Assembly (NCBI GenBank): GCA_008933635.1
Contig: WBUQ01000001.1
Location: 62,001 to 126,000, forward strand
Reading direction: 5' to 3'
Origin: Desulfobulbaceae bacterium
GTDB lineage: Bacteria > Desulfobacterota > Desulfobulbia > Desulfobulbales > Desulfocapsaceae
DNA length: 64,000 nucleotides
Shown: positions 27,001 through 37,074 of the stretch, in pieces
Numbering within the stretch: position 1 is the first letter of the stretch
Layout: every line of letters begins with the position of its first letter
The notes under the pieces: generated by a model
The model's database searches: none
What the model was told of the DNA's origin: nothing
Seen by the model: only the letters and a program-made list of their open reading frames with translations
Program-made: the position numbers and the translations under genes

Positions 27001-28263
27001 TCATTCAAGGACTCTGATCAGGGCGAGACTCAGCCAGGGCAGGTAGGTGATGACCATGAGGGTCAGGAGGAGCAGGGCGAGGAACGGCAGGGTTGCCCGG
27101 TAGAGCTCGATCACGGGCCGTTCGAAGCGGTAGGAGGCCATGAAGAGGTTGAGCCCGACCGGCGGGGTGCAGTAGCCGATCTGCAGGTTGGTGAGGAAGA
27201 TGATGCCGAGATGCACCGGATCGACACCGTAGCCGGTGGCAATGGGCAGGATCAGCGGCACGACGAGGATCAGCGCCGAGAAGATGTCCAGCATGGCCCC
27301 CACCACCAGCAGAAAGAGATTGAGCAGCAGCAGGAAGGTGTATTTGCTGTCGATGTATTCACGAATGATGGCGAAGAGGCGCATTGGCACTTCCTGGTCG
27401 ACCAGGAAATTGGTCGAGGCCATCGAGGCGGCAAGGATGATCAGAATACCGCCGAACAGCATCATCGATTTGCTCATGATTTCCGCGAGCTTGTTCAGAC
27501 GAATCTCTCGGTGGATGAAGACCTCGACGATCAGGACATAGAGGGCCGTCACAGCCGCCGCCTCACCAGCAACGAAGAACCCGCCGTAGATACCGCCCAG
27601 GATGATTACCGGCAACGGCAGCTCCCAGGCAGCAAGCCGCAGGGCCTTGCCGGCTTCTTCCAGCGAAAACCGTTCCCTGGCCGTGGGGACAGGGCTTTTC
27701 CCTATCGTGTACGCCGTCAGCAGCAGAAGCATCAGCAGACCGGGCAGGATGCCGGCGACAAACAGATGGTCGATCCGCGCCTCTGCGATCACTCCGTAGA
27801 GGATCAGCGGCAGGCTAGGCGGGAAGAGCAGGCCGAGGCTGCCGGAGGAGGTGATCAGGCCCATCGAAAACTTGTCCGTGTAGCCGTCTTTCAAAAGGGC
27901 CGGCAGCAGCAGGCCGCCAAGCGCGAAGATGGTTACCCCGGATGCCCCCGTAAAGGCGGTGAACAGGGCACAGACCGCCAGCGACACCACCGCCAGGCCA
28001 CCGGGCAGCCAGCCGAGAAAAACCTGCGAGAGCCGGAGAATCCGTTCGGGAGCCCGGCTTTCCGAGAGCAGGGTGCCGGCGAAAATAAACAGCGGCAGCG
28101 AGACGAGCATCGGGGTATCGGCCAGTCGTGACATTTCAATGATGACCACGGACAGATCGATACCGACGGAATGGAATGACAGCAGAGCCAGGGCTGCGAT
28201 GATGACGAACAGCGGCGTGCCGATCAGAGCGAATACGAAGGTCAGTGCTTTGAGGCCGCTCAT
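27001..28263 (-). CDS. dctM: TRAP transporter large permease (DctM)
   Basis: The 420-residue protein has about 12 membrane helices and is the translocating subunit of a sodium-driven TRAP transporter. Family features include LPLFIFAGTLLSESRAPERILR, GASGVTIFALGGLLLPALLKDGY, GSLGLLFPPSLPLILYG and the conserved MLDIFSALILVVPLILPIA segment. Its start overlaps the dctQ stop by 4 bases. The operon order is tatT-dctP-dctQ-dctM. Confidence 0.94.
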   Translation of the reverse strand: MSGLKALTFVFALIGTPLFVIIAALALLSFHSVGIDLSVVIIEMSRLADTPMLVSLPLFIFAGTLLSESRAPERILRLSQVFLGWLPGGLAVVSLAVCALFTAFTGASGVTIFALGGLLLPALLKDGYTDKFSMGLITSSGSLGLLFPPSLPLILYGVIAEARIDHLFVAGILPGLLMLLLLTAYTIGKSPVPTARERFSLEEAGKALRLAAWELPLPVIILGGIYGGFFVAGEAAAVTALYVLIVEVFIHREIRLNKLAEIMSKSMMLFGGILIILAASMASTNFLVDQEVPMRLFAIIREYIDSKYTFLLLLNLFLLVVGAMLDIFSALILVVPLILPIATGYGVDPVHLGIIFLTNLQIGYCTPPVGLNLFMASYRFERPVIELYRATLPFLALLLLTLMVITYLPWLSLALIRVLE

Positions 28264-28784
28264 CGCTGCTCCTCCGGCTGCCGACGGAAGACGTTCCTGC
28301 TTTCCCGAACGAAGGCGATGCCGGAACGGATGGTGATAAGGGCGAAAGACAGGGGAAAGATGAGGTTCCAGGTCCAGGATGGCAGGGAGAACAGGCCCGG
28401 GCTGCCATACGTGACCTCGTTGGCGAGGAAGAGAGAGGCGGCGTAGGCCAGGGCGGCCACCGTCAGGGTTGAAAACAGGTGGGTCAGCGCCAGGATCAAG
28501 GGGTGAAACTTTGCGGGCACCAGGTAGGCGACCAGGTCGAGAGCGATATGCTTACCCCTGGCGGTGGCCATCGATGCGCCGAGCAGACCGCTCCACAACA
28601 CCAGCTGCTGGATCAGGGGGTCGGCCCAGAGCAGGCCGCTGGAAAAGAAGCTGCGCAGGGCGATCTGCAGGCAGGAGAGGCCGATCATTGCCAGCAGCAG
28701 CAGGCAGAGAATGATTTGCTCAAGGCTGGCAAGTAGGCGGAGCACTCTTCCGGCCCTGGCGGCCGGTACGGTCGTTGTCGCCAT
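28260..28784 (-). CDS. dctQ: TRAP transporter small permease (DctQ)
   Basis: The 174-residue protein has four membrane helices, with LASLEQIILCLLLLAMIGLSCLQI at the N terminus. The DctQ signature GASMATARGKHIALDLVAYLVP follows. It pairs with DctM in the inner membrane. It overlaps dctM by 4 bases and follows dctP by 6 bases. Confidence 0.92.
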   Translation of the reverse strand: MATTTVPAARAGRVLRLLASLEQIILCLLLLAMIGLSCLQIALRSFFSSGLLWADPLIQQLVLWSGLLGASMATARGKHIALDLVAYLVPAKFHPLILALTHLFSTLTVAALAYAASLFLANEVTYGSPGLFSLPSWTWNLIFPLSFALITIRSGIAFVRESRNVFRRQPEEQR

Positions 28785-28790
28785 CGATGC

Positions 28791-29801
28791 TCATTGGCCG
28801 GAGCGGAACTGCTGCAGCAGCCTGGTTGCTTCCTGATAAATTTCAGGGGAAAATGAGGAACCGACCACGTCCCTGGCGGTCTTTTCCCGGTATCCCTGCA
28901 GTTGTTCGGCGACATCTGCCGGGGAGTGGGTGAACTGAACGCCGTTCCTGGCGAGAACCTCTCTTGATTCATCGTTGCTCTTACGGGTTTCGGTGATCAG
29001 CGGCGGGAAATATTTATCGGCGGTCGCCTGGATGGTGGCGGCGTGTCCCGGCGGCAACCTGGCCAGGGCTTTCTTGTCAAGCAGCAGGGCACCGTATGCG
29101 TAGCCGAAGGGCAGGTCGTTGACATATTTTGCCTTGGTGAACCACTGCAGGACGATCGAACCGTAAAGAGAATTAAAGACGGTATTGATCAAGCCTGTCT
29201 GCAGCGACGACAGGACATCGGGGATCGACAACTGGATCGGGGTGATGCCGAGGTGGGCCAGATAGGCAGCGGAAACCGGATCACCGGCAGGGGTCCAGCA
29301 GGTAGCCTGCTGCAGGTCTTTGACGGAGACGATCGGCATCGTCGACATGGTATAGATGAAACCGACCTCGGTCATAGCGATCAGCTCCATACCCTGTTCG
29401 GCAAACTGCTGCCTGAACAGCGGCAGCAGTCCTTCGGAGACCGCATCAACTTCCTGGTAGGAGGTGAAGAGGAAAGGTAGGGCCATGATCCTGAAATCCG
29501 GCACGACCTGGGCGATGCCGGTCATCGTGAATCCCCCGCCCTGCAACTGGCCAATCCGCATCTTGCGGTACATCGCCTGATCATCACCCATGATGCCGCC
29601 GGTATAGACCCGGAAGCCGACCTCTCCACTCGTTTTCTCTTCCACTTCCCTGGCAAACTGTTGAAACCGCAGAACCCAGACCGATCCCTCCGGCGCCAGG
29701 CTGCCGATCTTGAACAGGTGCTTCGGTTTGGCCTGGGCCATGCCGGTGAGTGTTGTCAGGATGAAAAGACCTGCGAGGAGAGCGGGGAAGAAAGAGCGCA
29801 T
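28791..29801 (-). CDS. dctP: TRAP transporter substrate-binding protein (DctP)
   Basis: The 336-residue periplasmic protein has a signal peptide (FPALLAGLFILTTLTGMAQA). DctP-family segments follow: KIGSLAPEGSVWVLRFQQF, VGFRVYTGGIMGDDQAMYRKMRIGQLQGG, and the ligand-contact region around ALPFLFTSYQEVDAV. The substrate cannot be read from the sequence; it is the TatT-associated type of receptor. Confidence 0.92.
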   Translation of the reverse strand: MRSFFPALLAGLFILTTLTGMAQAKPKHLFKIGSLAPEGSVWVLRFQQFAREVEEKTSGEVGFRVYTGGIMGDDQAMYRKMRIGQLQGGGFTMTGIAQVVPDFRIMALPFLFTSYQEVDAVSEGLLPLFRQQFAEQGMELIAMTEVGFIYTMSTMPIVSVKDLQQATCWTPAGDPVSAAYLAHLGITPIQLSIPDVLSSLQTGLINTVFNSLYGSIVLQWFTKAKYVNDLPFGYAYGALLLDKKALARLPPGHAATIQATADKYFPPLITETRKSNDESREVLARNGVQFTHSPADVAEQLQGYREKTARDVVGSSFSPEIYQEATRLLQQFRSGQ

Positions 29802-29836
29802 AACATCACCTGTGAATATGACAATACTACCTGTAT

Positions 29837-30703
29837 TTATTCGGCAAAATAGCCGTCGGCGAGCAGCCTCGCGGCCTTTCTCCTGGCGATCTGGTTGGCA
29901 AGGGCGTAGTCCGGCGCCTTCGTGATATCGAAGTTCATCACCTCATTCAGCAGCCGGTCATGCAATTCCCTGTCGAAGGTCAGCCTGGCCAGGGTTTCGG
30001 CATAGCTGGCCTGCACCAGTAAAAATTGATGGCGGGACAGCTCGAGAGCCTTCTCAAAATGGCGTCGTCCTGCCTCCGGATCCCCGCCCAGCATTGCCGG
30101 TTTGGTGGCTTGGAGAACGCCGAAGAAGAGATGGATCGAACCGGCCTGGAACCTCTCGTCAAGAACGAGTAGCCGGGCCATGATCTTCTCGACCAGAACC
30201 AGGTCGGCCATCGCCTCAGGCGAGCCCTGCTGCAGCTGGATCCAGGCCAGCCATGCCATGGTGCCCCAAAACAGCGCCGGCACATCGCGCCTGGTGAGGC
30301 CGGCAAGTTCGGCGTCGAGATATTCCCGCTGATCTGGGGCGATGCCGGGCAGGATGGCGGCGATCAGAGTGGTGCCGTGCATGCGTGCCTTGTCGGCGAT
30401 GGCCAGCACCCTGTCCCGGGCGGCGCCGCATTCGCTCAGGGTGGCGGCATAGGAACCGTAGGACTGGGCTCCGATACGCAACAGGGCCCTGTTCTGTGGT
30501 GACGAAGCTATCATGCTGTCGATCATCAGCAGGTAGGCCGGGGCCCCCTCGCATACCAGGTCGAGGTCGGTCTGTTTCTGCAGGTTGTCCACCGTTGGCT
30601 GGACGATGGTGCCGGTGAGCAACCTGGTGCACGATGTCAGGCTGAGAACGAGGACGAAAAGGATGATTGCCAGGATCGAACAACTCTTTTCAACAGATGC
30701 CAT
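29837..30703 (-). CDS. TRAP transporter TatT-like lipoprotein (T component)
   Basis: The 288-residue protein has a lipoprotein signal with lipobox LTSC (SILAIILFVLVLSLTSC). A helical-repeat region follows with GAPAYLLMIDSMIASSPQNRALL, GSYAATLSECG and RLLVLDERFQAGSIHLFFGVL. TatT proteins form periplasmic trimers that associate with their TRAP DctP partner. The start ATG at 30703 is preferred over the GTG at 30715; neither has a clear ribosome binding site. It is the first gene of the TRAP operon. Confidence 0.85.
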   Translation of the reverse strand: MASVEKSCSILAIILFVLVLSLTSCTRLLTGTIVQPTVDNLQKQTDLDLVCEGAPAYLLMIDSMIASSPQNRALLRIGAQSYGSYAATLSECGAARDRVLAIADKARMHGTTLIAAILPGIAPDQREYLDAELAGLTRRDVPALFWGTMAWLAWIQLQQGSPEAMADLVLVEKIMARLLVLDERFQAGSIHLFFGVLQATKPAMLGGDPEAGRRHFEKALELSRHQFLLVQASYAETLARLTFDRELHDRLLNEVMNFDITKAPDYALANQIARRKAARLLADGYFAE

Positions 30704-30828
30704 GACGGGTTGCACGCTGATGAGGTTGGTGAAATGAAGGACAACTCAGGAAAAAAGTATAGCGGGCAATCGGCGCCAGAGGAAGGGGAATCCGCAGGAA
30801 AACGGCGCACGGACCAAAAGCTGGTCGC

Positions 30829-32280
30829 CTACCGGCTGTGGCGCCGGTGTTTCACTGGGAGTATTTTCAGTTGTTCCCTATACTTGGCGACTGTGCGGCG
30901 GGCAATCTGGATGTTCTGTTTGGCAAGCATCTCGGCGATAGCGTTGTCGCTCAGCGGTTTCGATCTGTCCTCTTCCTGGATCATCTTGAGGATGGTGTTG
31001 CGGATCGATTCGGAGGCCAAGGCCTCGCCGCCGTCACGGGGAATCGCAGTTGAAAAGAAATACTTCAACTCATAGATTCCCTGGGGGGTATGGACGTACT
31101 TGTTTGAGGTGACCCGGCTGATCGTCGACTCATGCATTTCTATATCCTCGGCAACATCGCGGAGGATCAGGGGCTTGAGGTGGCCCGGGCCGTGCTCGAA
31201 GAATTCGTACTGGAACTTGAGCAGGCTTTCCATGACCTTGTAGATCGTCCGCTGCCGCTGGTGGAGGGAGCGGATGAACCATTCGGCGTTCTTCATCTTG
31301 TCGTGGATATACTGGCGTGATTCCTTCTGCAACCCCTTGTCGTTCAGCAACTCCTGATACCGGGAGGACAGCTTCAGCTGCGGCAGGTCGTCGTCGTTGA
31401 GCCGGATGATATATTCGCCATCGATCTTGCGGACATACACATCCGGGACGATATAGTTGGTGTTTTCCTCGGCATAGGGCAGCCCGGGATAGGGGGTCAG
31501 CTCTCTGGTGATACAGTCGATCGCCCTGGTGATCTCCGATTTCTTGTGGCCGGTGGCCCGCATCAGGGCCTTGTAGTTGCGGGTCTCGAGCAGCGGCAGG
31601 TGGTTCCGGACGATCTCGGCGGCCAGCGAGTCCGCCAGGCCGAGGCGATCAAGCTGCAGCAGCAGCGATTCGGTGACGTCCCGGGCGGCGATTCCGGGTG
31701 GATCGAGATCCTGGATGACCTCGAGGATGTATTCGGCCTCGTCGTGACTGCAGTCGATCTGGGCCATCACCTCTTCCAGATTGACCTCGAGGAAACCGTA
31801 CCGGTTGAGGTTGCCGATGATGAACAGGGCGATATCCCATTCCTTGTCGTCGAGTTCGGCATGAGCCAGCTGCCACTGGAGATACGCTGACAAACCGGGT
31901 TTCTGGGATATGAAGTCGAACTGCGATGGCGCGTCGGCGGCCGGAACTTCGTGGGCGAAAGAGAAATTGCTGTCGAAATTGTTGGCGTAATCCTCCCAGT
32001 TTACCTCACTGAGGTTGTCGGAGATGGCGACCTTCTCGGTAAAGTCGTCCTCCCTGCCCGGTTCGAGATTTTCACTGGTCGATGACAGCCCCTGCCCCAG
32101 ATCAGCAGCCTCGTTGTGCGACAGGTCTTCTTCCAGGGCGGGGTTTTCCTCCAGTTCAGCCTGCAGGGCATTGGACAACTCGAGCCGGTTCAACTGCAGC
32201 AGCCGGATGGCCTGGCGTAACTGCGGCGTCATCACCAGTTTCTGGGCCAGTTTGAGCTGCTGTCGGAGTTCCAGTGCCAT
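30829..32280 (-). CDS. rpoN: RNA polymerase sigma-54 factor
   Basis: The start is ATG at 32280 (MALELRQQLKLAQKLVMTPQ), which gives 483 residues. The N-terminal activator-interacting region is glutamine/leucine rich (LRQAIRLLQLNRLEL). An acidic linker and the core-binding domain follow, then the HTH and the C-terminal RpoN box ARRTVAKYRE that contacts the -24 element. It is the last gene of lptA-lptB-rpoN. It is the partner of the NifA-like activator near 3 kb and of any other enhancer-binding proteins. Confidence 0.97.
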   Translation of the reverse strand: MALELRQQLKLAQKLVMTPQLRQAIRLLQLNRLELSNALQAELEENPALEEDLSHNEAADLGQGLSSTSENLEPGREDDFTEKVAISDNLSEVNWEDYANNFDSNFSFAHEVPAADAPSQFDFISQKPGLSAYLQWQLAHAELDDKEWDIALFIIGNLNRYGFLEVNLEEVMAQIDCSHDEAEYILEVIQDLDPPGIAARDVTESLLLQLDRLGLADSLAAEIVRNHLPLLETRNYKALMRATGHKKSEITRAIDCITRELTPYPGLPYAEENTNYIVPDVYVRKIDGEYIIRLNDDDLPQLKLSSRYQELLNDKGLQKESRQYIHDKMKNAEWFIRSLHQRQRTIYKVMESLLKFQYEFFEHGPGHLKPLILRDVAEDIEMHESTISRVTSNKYVHTPQGIYELKYFFSTAIPRDGGEALASESIRNTILKMIQEEDRSKPLSDNAIAEMLAKQNIQIARRTVAKYREQLKILPVKHRRHSR

Positions 32281-32290
32281 GGTTTTTCTT

Positions 32291-33013
32291 TTACATGCTG
32301 AAGTTTTCGCCGAGGTACATCTTGCGGGCAACCTCGCTCTCGATGATGTCTTCCGCCACCCCGCTGGTCAGGATCTGGCCGGCGTTCATGATATAGGCGA
32401 AATCACAGACCTGGAGCGTTTCCCTGACGTTGTGATCGGAGATCAGGATGCCGAGGCCCTTGTCCTTGAGGCTGTGGATGATCTTCTGCAACTCGATGAC
32501 GGCAAGGGGGTCGATGCCGGCAAAGGGCTCGTCGAGGAGGATGAAGCGCGGCCGTGTGGACAGCGACCGCATGATCTCGACCCGGCGGCGTTCGCCGCCG
32601 GAGAGGGCGTAACCTTTGTTGTTGCGCAGGTATTCGATGCCAAGGTCTGCCATCAGCTCGTTGATCCGGTTATTGATCTCGTTTTTGCTCAGGCCTAGCG
32701 GTTCGAGGATGATCCGGACATTCTCCTCGACGGTCAGTTTCTTGAATACCGAGGGTTCCTGGGCGAGGTAGGAGATCCCTTTCAGGGCACGCTTATGGAT
32801 CGGCAGGTTGGTGATGGTTTCGCCGTCGAGCAGGACATGACCGCTGGTCGGGCGGATGAAGCCGGCGATTGAGTAGAACGAGGTCGTCTTGCCGGCTCCG
32901 TTGGGCCCGAGCAGACCCACCACCACCCCGGTGTTGACTTGCAGGCTGACACCGTCGACCACCGTGCGGCTGCCGTACTGTTTGACGATATTCTTGGTTT
33001 CGAGCAGGGACAT
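32291..33013 (-). CDS. lptB: LPS export ABC transporter ATP-binding protein LptB
   Basis: LptB powers extraction of lipopolysaccharide from the inner membrane. From the ATG at 33013 it is 240 residues: GPNGAGKTTSFYSIAG (Walker A), LSGGERRRVEIMRSL (signature), ILLDEPFAGIDPLAV (Walker B). The longer in-frame ORF upstream overlaps lptA and is not used. It is 10 bases before rpoN, the conserved order in proteobacteria. Confidence 0.96.
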   Translation of the reverse strand: MSLLETKNIVKQYGSRTVVDGVSLQVNTGVVVGLLGPNGAGKTTSFYSIAGFIRPTSGHVLLDGETITNLPIHKRALKGISYLAQEPSVFKKLTVEENVRIILEPLGLSKNEINNRINELMADLGIEYLRNNKGYALSGGERRRVEIMRSLSTRPRFILLDEPFAGIDPLAVIELQKIIHSLKDKGLGILISDHNVRETLQVCDFAYIMNAGQILTSGVAEDIIESEVARKMYLGENFSM

Positions 33014-33030
33014 GAAAATGCCTGTGCCAC

Positions 33031-33591
33031 CTATTTCTGGATAATGGTCATGTTGACCCGGCCAGGCTTCTTGCCACCCTGCTCCGTGTCGCTGACCGTC
33101 GTTTTTGTTCCCTTGGCGCCGCCGACCACCTCGGAGCGACCCTCGTCCATGTAGTAGACGATCTTCTCGCCGCTGACCATGTTCTGTCCTTGATAGGCCT
33201 TGGCGTCGTCGATGAGGATGACCTGGCGTTCCTTCGCCAGGTAGATCATCTTCTTCGAGGTGCCGAGCCATTCCTTCTTCGAAATCTCAACATTGCCGGT
33301 GCAGATGATCTTCTGTACCTGCTGGCTGGTCTTCTGGCCCTTGGCCTTCTGCTTCGGATCGACAGTGGTGTAAAAGACCGTCATCTCGTTGGAGCGGATA
33401 CGCACATCTGCCTGGCGAGCATCCACGTTGCCTGAAAAAAGCACCGAGTTGTTCTTCTCGGTTGAGGACATCTTGTCCGCTTCGATCTGGATAGGGGCGT
33501 CGGCCGCGGTAAGTGGCAGGGGGGCGAAACCGCAGAGCGTGACGGCAACAAGCAGCGAGCGGAAAAGGGTGGAAAGTCGTCGAACCATCAT
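33031..33591 (-). CDS. lptA: Periplasmic LPS transport protein LptA (OstA domain)
   Basis: The 186-residue protein has a signal peptide (LFRSLLVAVTLCGFAPLPLTAAD). The OstA/LptA beta-jellyroll repeats follow: IQIEADKMSSTEKNNSVLFSGNV, VRIRSNEMTVFYT, CTGNVEISKKEWLGTSKKMIY and MVSGEKIVYYMDEGRSEVVGG. It forms the periplasmic bridge for LPS. No lptC is visible in the 250 bases upstream, which hold no clear gene. Confidence 0.93.
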   Translation of the reverse strand: MMVRRLSTLFRSLLVAVTLCGFAPLPLTAADAPIQIEADKMSSTEKNNSVLFSGNVDARQADVRIRSNEMTVFYTTVDPKQKAKGQKTSQQVQKIICTGNVEISKKEWLGTSKKMIYLAKERQVILIDDAKAYQGQNMVSGEKIVYYMDEGRSEVVGGAKGTKTTVSDTEQGGKKPGRVNMTIIQK

Positions 33592-33844
33592 ACAAATCTC
33601 CTCAAATCAGGGAAAGCAAGGGGATTCCCTTTGCAATTACCGAGCCCATCGTAGCTTAAACCCTGCGAAAAGTAAAGAAGCCTGTGTGGATCCTCCGGAA
33701 TCAGTCCTTTACTTCATTCCGGCGAGTCAGTACAATGCGTGCGGAATTGAGGGGTTGACCGCATTCTGACGGATATGCCGCCCTGACCTTGGCGACTCAC
33801 AGGCAACCTATGAAAATACTTTTGGTCATCTGACGGGAAATACA

Positions 33845-34735
33845 ATGCAGGAAAGTATCGAGAAGGCAAAAATCCTGATCGAATCTCTGCCCTACATGCA
33901 GAAATTCAGGAACAAGGTGGTGGTGATCAAGTACGGCGGGCATGCGATGGTCGACGAGCACCTGAAGCGGCAGTTCGCCCTCGATGTCATCCTGCTCAAG
34001 CAGATCGGCATCAATCCGGTGATCGTCCATGGCGGAGGGCCGCAGATCAACCGCTTCCTTGACCGTCTTGACATCAAGCCAAGCTATGTGCAGGGAATGC
34101 GGGTCACCGACGGCGAGACCATGGATGTGGTCGAGATGGTCCTGGTCGGCAAGGTCAACAAAGAGATCGTCGGCCTGATCAACCATTGCGGCGGCAAGGC
34201 CGTCGGTCTTTCCGGGAGGGACGGCGACCTGGTCTGTGCCAGAAAACTGCAGGTAAGCAGCAGGACCAGAACGGAGGAGCACAACGAAACTCCGCCCGAG
34301 CTGATCGATCTCGGCCGGGTCGGACAGGTGACGAAGATCAATCCGGAGGTCCTGGAAAGTCTTTCCCAGGCCGATTTCATCCCGGTGATTGCCCCGGTCG
34401 GCGTCGGAGAGGATGGCCAGGCCTTCAATATCAACGCCGATCTGGTGGCGGGAGCGATCGCCGGCGAACTGGCAGCGGAAAAGTTGATGCTGCTCACCGA
34501 TGTCACCGGGGTGAAGGACAAACAGGGCAGGCTTATCGCCTGGCTGTCCCGGCAGGACATCGAACCGCTGATCGCCGATGGTACGCTGACCGGCGGCATG
34601 ATCCCCAAGGTCCGCTGCTGCGAGACGGCGCTGGCCCGCGGGGTGACCAAGACATACATTATCGACGGCAGGGTCGAGCATGCGATCCTGCTGGAGATGT
34701 TCACCCGGGAAGGGGTAGGCACGGAGATCTACTGA
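33845..34735 (+). CDS. argB: Acetylglutamate kinase
   Basis: ArgB phosphorylates N-acetylglutamate, the second step of the cyclic/linear arginine pathway. The 296 residues include [65 protein letters not shown] and [17 protein letters not shown]. It begins the arginine operon, and its stop overlaps the argD start (TGATG). Confidence 0.97.
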   Translation: MQESIEKAKILIESLPYMQKFRNKVVVIKYGGHAMVDEHLKRQFALDVILLKQIGINPVIVHGGGPQINRFLDRLDIKPSYVQGMRVTDGETMDVVEMVLVGKVNKEIVGLINHCGGKAVGLSGRDGDLVCARKLQVSSRTRTEEHNETPPELIDLGRVGQVTKINPEVLESLSQADFIPVIAPVGVGEDGQAFNINADLVAGAIAGELAAEKLMLLTDVTGVKDKQGRLIAWLSRQDIEPLIADGTLTGGMIPKVRCCETALARGVTKTYIIDGRVEHAILLEMFTREGVGTEIY

Positions 34736-35931
34736 TGACAACCAACGAGCAGCTGAAAGCCAGGGCTGACCGGGTTTTTGTGGGCACCTATGCCCGTTAT
34801 CCGGCGGCAATGATCAGAGGCGAGGGGTGCCGGCTGTGGGATGCCGACGGCCGTGAATATCTCGATTTCCTTTCCGGGATTGCCGTCTGCGCCCTCGGTC
34901 ACTGCCACCCGGCGGTGACGGCGGCAATCTGCCGGCAGGCCGGGGAGCTGGTGCACGTTTCGAATCTCTACTACACCGAACCGCAGACACAGCTGGCAGA
35001 ACTTCTGGTTGGCAACTCCTTTGCCGACAAGGTGTTTCTCGCCAACAGCGGCGCCGAGGCCAACGAGGCGGCGATCAAGCTGGCCCGTATCCATGCCGGC
35101 GATGGGCGTTACCAGATCATCTCGCTGGCCGGCTCTTTCCACGGCCGCACCCTGGCGACCGTAGCCGCCACCGGCCAGGCCAAGTTCCACAAGGGATTCG
35201 AACCGCTGCCGGACGGGTTTGTTCATGCCCCGTTCGGCGACCTGGCCGCTCTCGAGGAATTGATCGGTGACCGGACCTGCGCCATCCTCTGCGAACCATT
35301 GCAGGGCGAAGGCGGCGTGCGTCCTCTGGAGACTGCTTATCTCAAGGGAATCAGGGAGCTTTGCGACAGGTTTGGCCTGCTGCTGATCTTTGACGAAGTG
35401 CAGACCGGCATCGGCCGGACCGGGACCCTGTTCGCCCACCAGCAGTTGGGAATCCAGCCCGATATCATGACAGTGGCCAAGGCACTGGGCAACGGCCTGC
35501 CGATCGGGGCGATGATGACGACTGATTCTGTCGCAGCCGCTTTTGTTCCCGGGACCCATGCCTCCACCTTCGGCGGCAATCCGGTAGCGGCGGCTGCAGC
35601 TGTGGCAAGCCTGCAGACCATCCTGGCCGATGGTTTTCTGACGGCAGTGCAGCGGCGAGGGCAGTATTTCCAGCAGCAGCTGCAGAAATTGACGGAGAGT
35701 TATCCCGGTCTTGTTGACGGCGTGAGAGGCATGGGGTTGATCTTGGGGCTGGTCCTGACCGAAAAGGGGGTGGCTTTGGGCAGCGAGATCGTCAGCAAGA
35801 TGTTCGCACGGGGATTTCTCTGCAATTTTGCCGGCAACGCTGCACTGCGTTTTGTCCCGCCGCTGATTGTCAGTGATGGCGAAATAGACCGTTTTGTCAA
35901 CGCCCTGGCCGATCTGCTGGCAAAATACTGA
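34735..35931 (+). CDS. argD: Acetylornithine aminotransferase
   Basis: This PLP-dependent enzyme makes N-acetylornithine. The ATG at 34735 overlaps the argB stop and gives 398 residues. A longer in-frame ORF reaches back through argB and is a shadow. Motifs: EYLDFLSGIAVCALGHCHPAV, ANSGAEANEAAIKLAR, LLIFDEVQTGIGRTG and the PLP lysine in DIMTVAKALGNGLPIG. Confidence 0.97.
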   Translation: MTTNEQLKARADRVFVGTYARYPAAMIRGEGCRLWDADGREYLDFLSGIAVCALGHCHPAVTAAICRQAGELVHVSNLYYTEPQTQLAELLVGNSFADKVFLANSGAEANEAAIKLARIHAGDGRYQIISLAGSFHGRTLATVAATGQAKFHKGFEPLPDGFVHAPFGDLAALEELIGDRTCAILCEPLQGEGGVRPLETAYLKGIRELCDRFGLLLIFDEVQTGIGRTGTLFAHQQLGIQPDIMTVAKALGNGLPIGAMMTTDSVAAAFVPGTHASTFGGNPVAAAAAVASLQTILADGFLTAVQRRGQYFQQQLQKLTESYPGLVDGVRGMGLILGLVLTEKGVALGSEIVSKMFARGFLCNFAGNAALRFVPPLIVSDGEIDRFVNALADLLAKY

Positions 35932-36104
35932 ACCGAAAGCAGGTAGAGGGGATTTCACCTGGGGAATACCGGGAAAAATCTTTGCAAAGGCCCTGCCTAT
36001 AAGGTAAAAATACGCTCTTTCTCCCTTGAAATCAGTGTGAGACGGTGAAGGGGGATGAGTGCCGAGGGCTACGGCCGGCTGGCGTCAACTTTTGGGTGGC
36101 GGTT

Positions 36105-37016
36105 ATGGCAAAGCATCTACTTTCACTGGAAGAATTCTCCAAAGAGGAATTGCATTATCTGGTCGAACGGGCCCTGATGCTCAAGCGGGAGCGGGCGAAA
36201 GGCTCCGTTCACCGGCAGTTGACCGGTCGCACGATCGGCCTGATATTCGAAAAACCCTCGACCAGAACCAGGGTCTCGTTCGAGGCGGCGATGTACGGTC
36301 TCGGCGGGCAGGTCATTTTCCTCTCAGCCCGCGATACCCAGCTCGCCCGTTCGGAACCGCTGAAGGACATGGCTCGTGTCATGTCTCGCTATGTCGATGC
36401 GATGGTAGTCCGGACCTTCGGTCAGGAAGTGGTTGATGAACTGGCTGCCTATAGTTCCGTACCGGTCATAAACGCCTTGACAGATCTTCATCATCCATGT
36501 CAGATTTTAAGTGATATCATGACGATAATGGAGAAGAAAGGAGATCTTGAAAGCCTGAAGGTCGCCTGGATCGGGGATGGCAACAACATGGCCAATTCCT
36601 GGATCCAGGCTGCCGGCAAGTTTGGTTTCGAGCTGATCCTGGCATGCCCGGAAGGGTATGAGCCAGATGCCGGCATCCTTGCCCGCAGCCGGGCTGCGGC
36701 CGTTCGCCCGATCACCCTCATCCGCGACCCCGGGCAGGCAGTAGCTGGGGCCGATGTCATCAATGTCGATGTCTGGGCCTCGATGGGCCAGGAGGAGGAG
36801 CAGGCTGAACGGCTCAATATCTTCAGCAGCTACCAGGTGAACGCCGCCCTCATTGCCAGGGCGCCGGAGGAGAGTATCGTCCTCCATTGTCTCCCCGCCC
36901 ACCGCGGGGAGGAGATCACCGACGAGGTTCTCGAGTCGGCGCAGTGCGTGGCGTTTGACCAGGCGGAGAACAAGATGCATATCCACAAGGCGATCCTCGA
37001 GAAATTCATCGCTTGA
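36105..37016 (+). CDS. argF: Ornithine carbamoyltransferase
   Basis: It makes citrulline from ornithine and carbamoyl phosphate. The ATG at 36105 gives 303 residues starting [15 protein letters not shown]. Carbamoyl-phosphate site [20 protein letters not shown], and ornithine-side motifs [12 protein letters not shown] and [15 protein letters not shown] are intact. An upstream in-frame ATG at 36045 lacks conserved residues. Confidence 0.96.
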   Translation: MAKHLLSLEEFSKEELHYLVERALMLKRERAKGSVHRQLTGRTIGLIFEKPSTRTRVSFEAAMYGLGGQVIFLSARDTQLARSEPLKDMARVMSRYVDAMVVRTFGQEVVDELAAYSSVPVINALTDLHHPCQILSDIMTIMEKKGDLESLKVAWIGDGNNMANSWIQAAGKFGFELILACPEGYEPDAGILARSRAAAVRPITLIRDPGQAVAGADVINVDVWASMGQEEEQAERLNIFSSYQVNAALIARAPEESIVLHCLPAHRGEEITDEVLESAQCVAFDQAENKMHIHKAILEKFIA

Positions 37017-37074
37017 CGGATTGAACACGAAAATGGGGAGTGCCTGCACTTCCTTCTTGATTGAGGCAAACAGA

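Noticed and set aside
27211-28131. 306-codon plus-strand ORF
   Set aside because: It lies wholly antisense to dctM, is low-complexity (glutamine, arginine, aspartate) and mirrors its GC-rich codon positions.
33797-34810. 337-codon minus-strand ORF
   Set aside because: Antisense to argB; no start signal and no recognisable motif.
34729-35958. 409-codon minus-strand ORF
   Set aside because: Antisense to argD, which has all PLP-enzyme motifs; composition is that of a shadow frame.
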